Of a stretch of DNA of 34,045 nucleotides, positions 8,156 through 17,207 are shown piece by piece. Numbering within the stretch: position 1 is the first letter of the stretch; each line of letters starts with the position of its first letter. Origin of the DNA: Methanomicrobia archaeon LH_S13 (lineage in GTDB: Archaea > Halobacteriota > Syntropharchaeia > Alkanophagales > Methanospirareceae); NCBI GenBank assembly GCA_023659785.1, contig JAGXOR010000003.1:1-34045 (forward strand). The letters run 5' to 3'. A model generated the notes under the pieces. The model did no database searches. It was not told the DNA's origin and worked only from the letters and a program-made list of their open reading frames with translations. Position numbers and translations under genes: made by a program.

Positions 8156-8334
8156 TTTTATTGGTGGTGTGGTAGAAAAGATTTATCTGCTCTCTAATAC
8201 GAGTTTTGAGCAGTAATAGCTGTGATTACTGACGTGTCATAAACACCCAGCGCGGAAAACGTTTTTATATCTGCCTGTATTAAGGCAAGCCTTAGAAGAG
8301 CATTTCGATATTCCTTGCCATATCCAAGCATAGA

Positions 8335-8452
8335 TCAATTCGTTGTAGACAGAGATGCAACGAAGGGGAGCACTGATACCCCCGGAGCGGCAATGGTGTG
8401 GATGCCACTAACCGCAGAACCCCCTATTCTTTAGCTTGGGGAGTATGTCAGT
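8335..8452 (+). mobile_element. 3' end relic of a second IS200/IS605 element
   Basis: Plus frame VDRDATKGSTDTPGAAMVWMPLTAEPPIL* followed by a right-end-like hairpin CCCCTATTCTTTAGCTTGGGGAGTATGTCAG. Confidence 0.45.
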
Positions 8453-8970
8453 CTTATCACACTGTGCTTCTCGCGCATCTCCTTTGTTATAAAACCTATC
8501 CCGCATCTATTCCCAACTATCTCTATTGCTATTAGTTTATCAGGGTTCTTAAGGTTCACTTTTGGTTTCCTCCCGAGTATCTTCTCTACCAGGTCGTAAA
8601 AATATCCGCCAACTTCTCTTTCTACCTCCTGACTGGAGATATCTTCTTTCATTCCTCTTCTCTCAACCCAGAATCCGAAAGTATCCTCCGGCTCGATTTC
8701 GTCTATGTAACGCTCTATTCTCCTTTTTAGCATCTCTATCAGGTTCTCTGGGGATACAAAGAAAGCATCATCAATGGGTATTACCCTGTTTAAATGAAGA
8801 TATTTCTCGTTCTCTGCATCCTCTAAGAATTCCACTATATCTTCCACGCTTCCTATCAATACATCTCTAAAACCAGAACGCTCAAACTCGCCGTCCTCTT
8901 CCAATTCCTCCAATAACTCCCCCTCTATATTCTTATCTCCTATTACCAACACGTTCCAATTCTCCAACAT
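8431..8970 (-). CDS. THUMP-domain protein (TAN1-like), C-terminus runs into IS relic
   Basis: 179 aa. FGFWVERRG..., KILGRKPKVNLKNPDKLIAIEIVGNRCGIGFI is a THUMP-type signature. Confidence 0.65.
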   Translation of the reverse strand: MLENWNVLVIGDKNIEGELLEELEEDGEFERSGFRDVLIGSVEDIVEFLEDAENEKYLHLNRVIPIDDAFFVSPENLIEMLKRRIERYIDEIEPEDTFGFWVERRGMKEDISSQEVEREVGGYFYDLVEKILGRKPKVNLKNPDKLIAIEIVGNRCGIGFITKEMREKHSVIRLTYSPS

Positions 8971-9020
8971 TTTTACCTCACTCCTTATTCCTTATTGAGC
9001 ATATACAGACGCTTCATTCA

Positions 9021-10085
9021 CTACAATAACTCATACAGCGTATCTCTCCTTCTCGGCGTTCTCTCTGCATCCTTTATCAATCTCTCGAAGTCCTCTGGGT
9101 TCATATACTCACCAGCCAGGGAACCTGATAACCTTGAGATGCTCTCTTCCATCAGCGTCCCACCTAAATCGTTCACGCCAAAATGAAGCATCTCCCGCAC
9201 ATCCGTCACTCCCAACTTTACCCATGATGCCTGCACGTTCACACAATAAGGATGAAGAATAACTCTTGATAGCGCATGCACGGTTGCATTTTCCGAAAAA
9301 GAAAATTCTCTGTCCACCATTCGCCCCAATTCGTTGTTCTTTCGCATGAATTTCAGCGGCACGAACTCCGTAAATCCTCCCGTCTCCTTTTGTATCTCCC
9401 TTATTTTAAATATATGGTCTATCCTGTCCTCTAAGGATTCAATATGCCCATACATGATTGTAGCAGTTGATGGAATGCCCAACCGATGCGCAGTCTTTAT
9501 TATCTCCGCCCATTTATCCGTTTTTATCTTCTTAGGGCATATTACTTCTCTTATAGAATCATCGAGTATTTCTGCCGCCGTTCCCGGAATAGAACCCAGT
9601 CCTGCATTTTTTAATTCTTTCAGCACTTCTTCTTCGCTCATCCCGGAATTTCTTGCCACATGGTATATCTCCATCGGCGAAAAGGCATGTAGATGCACAT
9701 CAAAATTCGACTTTATGCTTTCAATAATTCCACAATAGTCTGCTATGGCGAGGTCAGGGTGCAGTCCACCTTGAATGCATATCTCCGTTGCCTCGTTATT
9801 CACCGCTTCTTCAATCTTACTCAAAACCGCATCCATACTCAACAAATACCCGCGTTCCTTCTCTTCTCGGAACGCACAAAACTTGCAGTTGCCTACACAA
9901 ACATTCGTGAAGTTTATGTTCCTGTTCACTACGTAAGTGACAACATCTCCTTTCTTCTTCTTACGCAGTTCATCCGCGAGGTGGAACAAATAAGAGGGGT
10001 TACTCGCTAAAAATATCGCATCTTCTCTTTCAATCTCACCCTTTCTTATCTTCTCGTATAACTCGTCAAATTCGTTTCTCATCAT
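9021..10085 (-). CDS. cofH: radical SAM 5-amino-6-(D-ribitylamino)uracil--L-tyrosine 4-hydroxyphenyl transferase (F420 / FO biosynthesis)
   Basis: CVGNCKFCAF radical-SAM motif, ICIQGGLHP, HAFSPMEI, GLGSIPGTAAEILDDSIR and the C-terminal VNVQASWVKLG...GVNDLGGTLMEE. Start MMRNEF is more plausible than the upstream M at 10175. Confidence 0.9.
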   Translation of the reverse strand: MMRNEFDELYEKIRKGEIEREDAIFLASNPSYLFHLADELRKKKKGDVVTYVVNRNINFTNVCVGNCKFCAFREEKERGYLLSMDAVLSKIEEAVNNEATEICIQGGLHPDLAIADYCGIIESIKSNFDVHLHAFSPMEIYHVARNSGMSEEEVLKELKNAGLGSIPGTAAEILDDSIREVICPKKIKTDKWAEIIKTAHRLGIPSTATIMYGHIESLEDRIDHIFKIREIQKETGGFTEFVPLKFMRKNNELGRMVDREFSFSENATVHALSRVILHPYCVNVQASWVKLGVTDVREMLHFGVNDLGGTLMEESISRLSGSLAGEYMNPEDFERLIKDAERTPRRRDTLYELL

Positions 10086-10253
10086 ACACTGGCAATGAGA
10101 CAGCGTCCTTCGTGAGGGGTAGGAATTACCCTCTTCACATCCCATATTATTTTTCGTGCTCCCTCTAATAACCACAGCTTATTACTATTTTCGCATTTTT
10201 CTTCCTACGCAGTTTGTGGTATCAGCTAACATCTAACATCTAACCTCTAATCC

Positions 10254-11273
10254 CTAATCTCTGTGCTTTATCCCTGTTATTATCTCCTTATTAAGGTCAA
10301 ATACCGTTGCTGTCTCCGCTCCATTTGTTATCCTCAACTTCTTGCTGTTGTCTATCTCACCAATGATAGAAGCATCTATCCCTTCATCTCCGAATATTTC
10401 GATACATTCCGCTCCTTTCTCATCGTTCTCGACAGTGAGCACAAATCCTGTCCCGGGATACATCTTCAGCCAATGCTCAAAACCGATTGGCATTTTTTCC
10501 ACCTTCGGTCTCGGTATCTTCTCCAGCTCCACAATTGCTCCTACACCAGACGATTCAAGTAACATTCCAAGCGTGCCCAAAGTGCCGGGATTGCTTATGT
10601 CCTTCCCCGCAGTTGCTAACTTCTTCTCCCCTATCTCTACTATTGTATCCAACTGCCTTTTTATCTCGCCAGGTGACCTTTTTGTCGTGTTGTCCCAGGC
10701 TAAATTGTAGCTTGGGTATATTCTACCATCGAGGTCAATCCCTGCTAATACCTTGTCACCCGGTTTCGCACCGCTTGAAAATATGACACTATCCCTCTTT
10801 ACCTTCCCGATTATTCCAACATCCAGTGCATCATAAGCAGTGTCAGGATGTAAATGTCCGCCTACCATCGGCACACCGAATCTTTTCACGCCTTCCCCTA
10901 TTCCTCTTCCCAGTTCTGCACATATATCCTTCTTCTGTGTTGACATCAGATTCACCATAGCCAGGGGTGTGCCCCCCATTGCGGCTATGTCATTCACATT
11001 TACAAGCACGGAGCAATATCCCGCCCACCAGGGGTCGGCACTCAACAACTTACCCCAAATACCGTCCACAGCAAGCAAAATGAAATTATCACCGTCAATT
11101 TTAAGCACTGCAGCATCCTCTCCGAACCCCTCTATCGTTCTACTTCCTACTCGGTCTGAATCACCAAGCCTTTTTACAAGGTCACTTATTGCTCTTTTTC
11201 GCTTCACTCCCTCAAAGTTTCTCAGACCTTCTACCAATGATTCCAGCCCTTCCCCTTCTTTTGCGCTCTCCAT
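10254..11273 (-). CDS. AIR synthase-related protein, methanogenesis marker protein 2-like
   Basis: 339 aa. GFGEDAAVLK, LVNVNDIAAMGGTPLAMVNLMS, VGGHLHPD and SNPGTLGTLGMLLESSGVGA are PurM/SelD-like motifs matching the marker-2 family as I recall it. Confidence 0.75.
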   Translation of the reverse strand: MESAKEGEGLESLVEGLRNFEGVKRKRAISDLVKRLGDSDRVGSRTIEGFGEDAAVLKIDGDNFILLAVDGIWGKLLSADPWWAGYCSVLVNVNDIAAMGGTPLAMVNLMSTQKKDICAELGRGIGEGVKRFGVPMVGGHLHPDTAYDALDVGIIGKVKRDSVIFSSGAKPGDKVLAGIDLDGRIYPSYNLAWDNTTKRSPGEIKRQLDTIVEIGEKKLATAGKDISNPGTLGTLGMLLESSGVGAIVELEKIPRPKVEKMPIGFEHWLKMYPGTGFVLTVENDEKGAECIEIFGDEGIDASIIGEIDNSKKLRITNGAETATVFDLNKEIITGIKHRD

Positions 11274-11283
11274 TTTTATCCTC

Positions 11284-12138
11284 TCATCTAATCTCTTCTA
11301 TTATTCCCTTTACTTCCTCTATATCTTTTATCCTGAAATCCGCAACCTCAAAAATCCTCCTCTGTCTGTCTGCTTCTTCTTGCAGCGACAACACCGTGAT
11401 ATCCGCCTCCCGCATCGCAAGATAATCATTCCTGTCGTCCCCCACCATTATCACCTTATGCTCTTCCTTCAACTTCTTTACCAAATCCCTCTTATCCTCT
11501 GGTTTCATCATTCCAAAAATATTGTCCGCTGGTATGTCAGGTAAATATGTCTCCATTTCCTCTCCTTCTATCCTATCCCCGGATGCGACAAAAACCAGGA
11601 TGCCCATCTCACGTAATTCTTTTAGCAGTTTTAGCGTTCCAGGGAAAAAACGTATACCCCCAGCAATCACGTATTTTATCACTCCTCCTGCCACATCCAT
11701 AATCAAACCCACCCCTACCACTGGAAGGATATCGCACCTCCTTAAAAGTGACATCGTTTCATACACGTCCTTCAATTTAACGTTTTTATCCTTCCAAATT
11801 GCTTCCATTACTTCATTGTCACTAATCCCTTTTTTCTTATAAACCACCTTATTTTCTATTCTTTTCTTGCGCATCAACTCAGATAGAATTTCGTAAGGTT
11901 CTTCTTTCTCCAGCGTTTCTTCATATCTTGTCTTTAAAATTGTCATCGCACCCCTTTCAAGCCTGTCCGTACAGGTCGTTCCTGCAACTCTGCTCCGTTT
12001 TGTCACGCCTCTTTCCATATTTTTTATAATCCTGAAAGGTGCGTATAAAACGCCGGCACCGTCAAAAACAACCGCTACCTCAGACATTCTAATTCTCTCT
12101 CCCATTCCCATCCTATAACTCCTACTTTTCTCAGCCAT
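11284..12138 (-). CDS. HAD-superfamily hydrolase (archaeal)
   Basis: VVFDGAGVLY (motif I), FVASGDR (motif II), KPEDK...VIMVGDDRNDYLAMREAD (motifs III/IV). Confidence 0.75.
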   Translation of the reverse strand: MAEKSRSYRMGMGERIRMSEVAVVFDGAGVLYAPFRIIKNMERGVTKRSRVAGTTCTDRLERGAMTILKTRYEETLEKEEPYEILSELMRKKRIENKVVYKKKGISDNEVMEAIWKDKNVKLKDVYETMSLLRRCDILPVVGVGLIMDVAGGVIKYVIAGGIRFFPGTLKLLKELREMGILVFVASGDRIEGEEMETYLPDIPADNIFGMMKPEDKRDLVKKLKEEHKVIMVGDDRNDYLAMREADITVLSLQEEADRQRRIFEVADFRIKDIEEVKGIIEEIR

Positions 12139-12238
12139 AAAACCTTTCTTTAAAAAAGAAAGATAACTTTACCAAAGAAACAACTATTTTTTGATAAAAC
12201 TTTCTTCTAAAAAGTTTTAATAGAAAGGTGATAATAAA

Positions 12239-14344
12239 ATGATGCAGGACCTGATAACAGAGAGGTGGGAGGACTTTCTGAAGCGGTATTGTTGGAACGG
12301 GCTTATAGATATGTCAAATTCTTATCCGGAAAAGCGTAGTTTGTTTGTCAAATTCTCTGATATGGACATATATGACCCGAATCTTGCAGATATGCTTTTA
12401 GAAGACCCTGATGTGGCAATTGCTTCTGCAACACATGCTTTAAGGGAGATGGATATTCCCACGGGTGTTACACTTGATGAAGCTAATCTTCGTATAATTA
12501 AGCTTCCGAGAAAGGTGAAGATACGGGATATCCGAAGCAACGACATAGGTAAGCTGGTGAGTATAGAGGGGCTGATAACAAAGGCGACCGAGGTGAGACC
12601 GAGAGTAGTGGAAGCGGTATTTGAATGCCCTTTTTGCGGGCATATCTTTTCGCTAGAGCAGAGTGGAAGGCAATTCAAAGAGCCGAGGGAGTGCGAGCGC
12701 GAGAGTGGTGGCTGTGGTAGAAAGATACAGCATTTTAAGTTATTGGTGGATAAGTGCAAATTCGCAAATGCGCAAAAGATAAAGTTACAGGAGTCGCCTG
12801 AGGAATTAAGAGGCGGAGAATTACCACAAGCGATAGATGTCAATCTGGAAGACGACATTTCAGGTGAGGTCTCTCCCGGCGACCGGGTAATTGTTACCGG
12901 TATTATCAGGTCATATCAGAGGACGACACAATTTGGGAAGACGCCTTTCTTCGATATATACTTAGATGGCAATTCGTTGGAAATAAAGGAGGAGGAGTTT
13001 GAAGAGATAGAGATAACAGAGGAGGATGAGCGAGAAATAATGGAACTCAAGGATCAGCCGGACGTGTATGAGAAGCTTATAAAAAGCATCGCTCCCTCTA
13101 TCTATGGCTATGAAGAGATAAAAGAAGCGATGATTCTCCAATTGTTCGCAGGCATTCCAAAAGAGTTGCCGGACGAGACGCGAGTGAGAGGCGACATACA
13201 CTTGCTTCTCGTTGGAGATCCGGGAGTCGCAAAGAGTCAACTACTCACCTACTTAGTGAAGTTAGCACCTCGTGGTTTATACACAGGAGGTAAGAGCAGC
13301 ACTTCTGCGGGGCTTACTGCTGCCGCTGTTAAAGACGAGTTTGGGGAAGGGCGCTGGACTTTAGAAGCTGGTGCATTAGTGCTTGCGGACAAAGGAATAG
13401 CAGCGGTGGATGAGATAGACAAGATGGAGAAAAAGGACCGTGAGGCGCTACATGAGGCGATGGAACAGCAAACGGTGAGTATAGCGAAGGCTGGGGTAAT
13501 GGCAAGGTTAAACTCAAGGTGTGCCTTGTTAGCAGCTGCGAATCCCAAATACGGGCGTTTTGATAAATACACGCCGATTGCGGAGCAGATAAATATGCCT
13601 CCTACACTGATGTCAAGATTCGATCTTATTTTTACCATGATGGACCGACCGAATGAAGAGAGGGACACGAAGACTGCAGAACATATATTAGAGACGCATT
13701 ACGCTGGTGAACTTCTTGCAAGGTCTGAGAACATAGGTAAAGTGGACAAGGGGGAAAAAGAGCATTTCGGGGAGGCGATGCAAATAATGGAGCCGGAAGT
13801 AGCAGGGGGATTATTTAGAAAATACGTTGCATGGAGCAAAAGAAATGTATTTCCTGTGATGACTGAAGAAGCGAAAAACAAGTTCATGGATTTTTATATC
13901 GGGCTTCGCAGACAAGGGTATGAGGATGAAGATGCGCCAGTTCCTGTGACAGCACGGCAGTTAGAAGCGTTGATCAGGCTGGGCGAGGCGAGGGCTCGGA
14001 CCAGGCTGAGTGATAAAATAACGGCTGAAGATGCTGAACGTGTAATTAACGTGGTTACATACTGCTTGAAACGTGTTTTTGTTGACCCCGAAACCGGTAA
14101 GCTGGATACCGATTGGATAACCGTTGGCACGACTAAAACACGGAGGGACCGAGCAAGGTCCGTAAGGGAGATAATAAAGGAGTTGGAGAAGGAATACGGC
14201 GATGAAGTTCCGATAGAAGAGGTGCTTGACCTTGCGGAGGAGGAGGGGATGGAAAGAGAAAAGGCTGAGGAGATAATAGAGGTGATGAAGCGGGATGGGA
14301 TATTGTTTGCACCGGGAAGTGGCGTGATTAAGTTCGTGAGGTAA
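12239..14344 (+). CDS. mcm: replicative DNA helicase MCM
   Basis: 701 aa. Walker A GDPGVAKSQLL, Walker B AAVDEIDKM, arginine finger MSRFDLIF, N-terminal zinc site CPFCGHIF..CERESGGCG. Confidence 0.97.
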   Translation: MMQDLITERWEDFLKRYCWNGLIDMSNSYPEKRSLFVKFSDMDIYDPNLADMLLEDPDVAIASATHALREMDIPTGVTLDEANLRIIKLPRKVKIRDIRSNDIGKLVSIEGLITKATEVRPRVVEAVFECPFCGHIFSLEQSGRQFKEPRECERESGGCGRKIQHFKLLVDKCKFANAQKIKLQESPEELRGGELPQAIDVNLEDDISGEVSPGDRVIVTGIIRSYQRTTQFGKTPFFDIYLDGNSLEIKEEEFEEIEITEEDEREIMELKDQPDVYEKLIKSIAPSIYGYEEIKEAMILQLFAGIPKELPDETRVRGDIHLLLVGDPGVAKSQLLTYLVKLAPRGLYTGGKSSTSAGLTAAAVKDEFGEGRWTLEAGALVLADKGIAAVDEIDKMEKKDREALHEAMEQQTVSIAKAGVMARLNSRCALLAAANPKYGRFDKYTPIAEQINMPPTLMSRFDLIFTMMDRPNEERDTKTAEHILETHYAGELLARSENIGKVDKGEKEHFGEAMQIMEPEVAGGLFRKYVAWSKRNVFPVMTEEAKNKFMDFYIGLRRQGYEDEDAPVPVTARQLEALIRLGEARARTRLSDKITAEDAERVINVVTYCLKRVFVDPETGKLDTDWITVGTTKTRRDRARSVREIIKELEKEYGDEVPIEEVLDLAEEEGMEREKAEEIIEVMKRDGILFAPGSGVIKFVR

Positions 14345-14463
14345 GTTATAAAACCACGAGATTTTACGAGATTTACACAGAAGAGAGAAAATGAAAATAG
14401 GCATATTAGGGCCCGCAGCAGAGTTGTGGCTCTTCCAAGTTCTTTAAGAATATCTTCTACGAA

Positions 14464-15249
14464 ATGGAAGTTAAAAAAATCCTTATGGAGCGAGGCGTAA
14501 GAGCTGCGAGAAGTCATGGTCAGTATTTTTTGAGTGATGACCGTGTGGCAGCGAGAATGGTGGAATATGCAGGTGTAGAGAGCGGTGATGTGGTGCTGGA
14601 AATAGGTGCAGGACTGGGAAGCGTCACCGAGAAATTGGTAAGCAAAGCGAAGAAAGTTTATGCTGTGGAAAAGGACAAAGAACTCTGTGAGATATTAAGG
14701 GAGCAATATGGGAATAAAGAAAGCAAAATAGAGGTGATAGAAAGCGACATTATGAAAATAGAACTACCGGAATTTGATAAAGTCATTGCGAGCATACCCT
14801 TTTCTTTGTCATCGCCAATCACTTATAAATTGCTGCTTCATAATGCTGGCTTCGGGCTTGCTGTGCTGTTATATCAGAAAGAGTTTGCGCAGAAATTGGT
14901 TGCAAAACCCAAGTCGAATTTGTATGGGCGTTTATCAGTTATCGTGCAGGCACTTGTAGACGTTGAAATTGTTGAGTTCGTTCATCGAGATGCTTTTTAT
15001 CCATCGCCAAATATTAAAGCAGCGGTAGTGAGGTTGAAGGAGAAGGAGAAGGAGAAAGAGAAAAGAATAGTAGAGGAGAAAAAGGAGTTTTTTGAGTTCG
15101 TTACTACGGCGTTCGGGCACAGGAGAAAGAAGATGAGGAATATATTTAAAACAAAACTTCCGGAAAGCTCGGCACTTGAGGAATTGGATAGGAGACCGGA
15201 GGAGTTGAGCCCCGAGAAATTTGTAAAAGTGAAACAATACGATTACTAA
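14464..15249 (+). CDS. rsmA: 16S rRNA dimethyladenosine transferase (KsgA/Dim1)
   Basis: SHGQYFLSDDRVAARMVEYAG, VLEIGAGLGSVTEKL, ASIPFSLSSPITYKLL, FYPSPNIKAAVVRL. Confidence 0.93.
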   Translation: MEVKKILMERGVRAARSHGQYFLSDDRVAARMVEYAGVESGDVVLEIGAGLGSVTEKLVSKAKKVYAVEKDKELCEILREQYGNKESKIEVIESDIMKIELPEFDKVIASIPFSLSSPITYKLLLHNAGFGLAVLLYQKEFAQKLVAKPKSNLYGRLSVIVQALVDVEIVEFVHRDAFYPSPNIKAAVVRLKEKEKEKEKRIVEEKKEFFEFVTTAFGHRRKKMRNIFKTKLPESSALEELDRRPEELSPEKFVKVKQYDY

Positions 15250-15272
15250 AATTATGCAATTACTGACAAGAA

Positions 15273-16082
15273 GTGCAGAATAATATGGCAAAAGAAAAGG
15301 AGAAAATTCTGATAGTGCTTACGCCTTCGGAATCAAAACGGGTGATTGCAAAGGGTGTGAAGAACTTAGAAGAAGTGCAGCGAGCGTTGAAACAGGGCAC
15401 TATCATAATAGGGCTGGGTACTACAAATGCTTATGTAGCCGATGAGATTTTGAGTGAGTTGTCTGGAGCGAATACGATAGATAAGCAGAGATACGCTGCT
15501 GGTGTCATAACGGACAAGGGCACTTGCGTTGTCACGAAAGAAGAGAGGGTAAGGGAAGTAATAATAAAAAATGGCGTGGTAAGCAGCGACGAGAGCATAG
15601 CAGACGCGATAGAGGAGTTATCTGTGGAAGACGTGTTCATAAAAGGTGCAAATGCGTTGGATGCAACCGGAAATGCAGGCATACTCCTGGCACATACCGC
15701 CGGTGGCACGATAGGTTCAGCGATTGGAACCGTGAGGGCAAGAGGCGTGAATTTTATCATTCCCGTGGGTATTGAGAAAATGATACCTTATTCCATTACA
15801 GAGGCTGCGAAACGAGTAGGGAAGGAGAGATTCTACAAATCGGTGGGTATGCCAGTAGGGTTGATGCCCGTGCATGGAAAGATAATTACCGAGATAGAGG
15901 CACTGAGAATATTAGGAGCTGAGGATGCCTTCCCCATAAGTGCAGGCGGTGTGGCTCGAGGAGAGGGTTCTGTTGTTATATGCGCTGAAGGTAGTACGGA
16001 GAAGATGGACGAATTGATGACACTTATATCGCAAATAAAAGGAGAAGTGCAGGTAAAAGTGATGAGTGTAGAGTGCGGGTAA
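15273..16082 (+). CDS. conserved archaeal hypothetical protein
   Basis: 269 aa, uninterrupted, follows rsmA. IIGLGTTNAYVADEIL, GANALDATGNAGILLAHTAGGTIGSAIGTVRARG. Confidence 0.75.
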   Translation: MQNNMAKEKEKILIVLTPSESKRVIAKGVKNLEEVQRALKQGTIIIGLGTTNAYVADEILSELSGANTIDKQRYAAGVITDKGTCVVTKEERVREVIIKNGVVSSDESIADAIEELSVEDVFIKGANALDATGNAGILLAHTAGGTIGSAIGTVRARGVNFIIPVGIEKMIPYSITEAAKRVGKERFYKSVGMPVGLMPVHGKIITEIEALRILGAEDAFPISAGGVARGEGSVVICAEGSTEKMDELMTLISQIKGEVQVKVMSVECG

Positions 16083-16160
16083 TCGGTAAGGGAGCCAAGA
16101 TTCATGATGCAGGATACAGAATACAAGTTTAGGGATTCCTCTTGTTTTACTTGCATCTCC

Positions 16161-16184
16161 AATTATAAAACTTTTTATATATAG
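16161..16184 (+). promoter_or_regulatory. AT-rich TATA-box region upstream of hsp20
   Basis: aattataaaactttttatatatag, with RBS-like gaaggtga before ATG 16202. Which TATA is used is unclear. Confidence 0.45.
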
Positions 16185-16201
16185 AAGGTGAAGAATAAAA
16201 C

Positions 16202-16852
16202 ATGGCGGAAAGAAGAAGAAGACCCTCAATATTTGATTTGATGGAGAAGTATATGGAGCGGATGTTTGAAGATGCGAGAGGAGTGCGAGTACCATTCGAG
16301 GAGGAGTTCTCAAGAAGGCTGAGAAGAGAGCCGGAGGATAGAGAGGAGTGGTTAAGAGACCCGTTTGAGGATATAACGAGGAGATTAGAAGAGGAATTGC
16401 CAGAAGAGTACAAGGATTTTGTAACGGAAGAGGAGACGGCGGAGGGAAAAGGAAGGAGACACGGTCCTTTCATTTACGGGTTCTCCTATACAAAGGAGCC
16501 GGAAAAGGAGCCGGAGATAAAAGAGTTCGGAAATATAAAACCTTCGTACAGAAGAATAGAGCCTGCTCCAGGAGGCGAACGTGAGCCTTTGATAGATGTG
16601 ATGGAGCAGAAGGATTCGTACGAAGTCGTAGCGGAATTGCCAGGTGTCGAGAAGCGCGATATAAAATTGCATACAACCGAAGACTCACTGGAAATAAGAA
16701 CGGGAAACGAGAAAAAGTACTTCAAGGAAATACCCTTTGACATGCCTGTAAAGTCCGAAACTGCAAAGGCGACTTATAAAAACGGCGTGCTCAGCGTAAA
16801 GATAGCAAAGAAAGAAGACGAGAAGAAGAAGACTACTATAACATTGGATTGA
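16202..16852 (+). CDS. Hsp20/alpha-crystallin small heat-shock protein with long charged N-terminus
   Basis: C-terminal alpha-crystallin domain DSYEVVAELPGVEKRDIKLHTTEDSLEIRT...ATYKNGVLSVKIAKK preceded by ~135 charged residues. Confidence 0.9.
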   Translation: MAERRRRPSIFDLMEKYMERMFEDARGVRVPFEEEFSRRLRREPEDREEWLRDPFEDITRRLEEELPEEYKDFVTEEETAEGKGRRHGPFIYGFSYTKEPEKEPEIKEFGNIKPSYRRIEPAPGGEREPLIDVMEQKDSYEVVAELPGVEKRDIKLHTTEDSLEIRTGNEKKYFKEIPFDMPVKSETAKATYKNGVLSVKIAKKEDEKKKTTITLD

Positions 16853-16865
16853 GCGAAAGGAAGGA

Positions 16866-17145
16866 TTCGCAAATAAGTGGATTTAAGTCCACCTAAGTGG
16901 TCATTACCCAGAGCTTCTCAGTGCCACCTTTTCCCGCAGCTTCTCTCTTACTTCGCTCACCACGAGTTCGGCGACATCTGATGCATTTCGTTCATCGACC
17001 TCTATTTTCATCGGTCTCTTTATTTGTTTATTTACTTCTGTTACTATATAAAGGTCAATGATAATCAATCAGGATTTGGGAATGGACGTGCACACAGCAT
17101 CGGCATTAGTATTGGGGTTGCGGTATTTGCATACACCTAAAACCC
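16866..17145. repeat. ~280-bp direct repeat, copy 1
   Basis: ttcgcaaataagtgg...atacacctaaaacc aligns with 20898-21175 at roughly 94% identity by eye, with one 2-nt gap. Confidence 0.95.
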
Positions 17146-17207
17146 CCATAAAACTATGAAAAAGGTAGCTGCTACGATAGGCGACACGCTTCAAGGCTTC
17201 CAGCATT

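Noticed and set aside
10840-11544. 234-aa plus-strand ORF
   Set aside because: Antisense shadow of the AIR-synthase and HAD genes; no recognisable domain.
13894-14517. 207-aa minus-strand ORF
   Set aside because: Antisense to mcm and rsmA, Ser/Leu-rich shadow frame.
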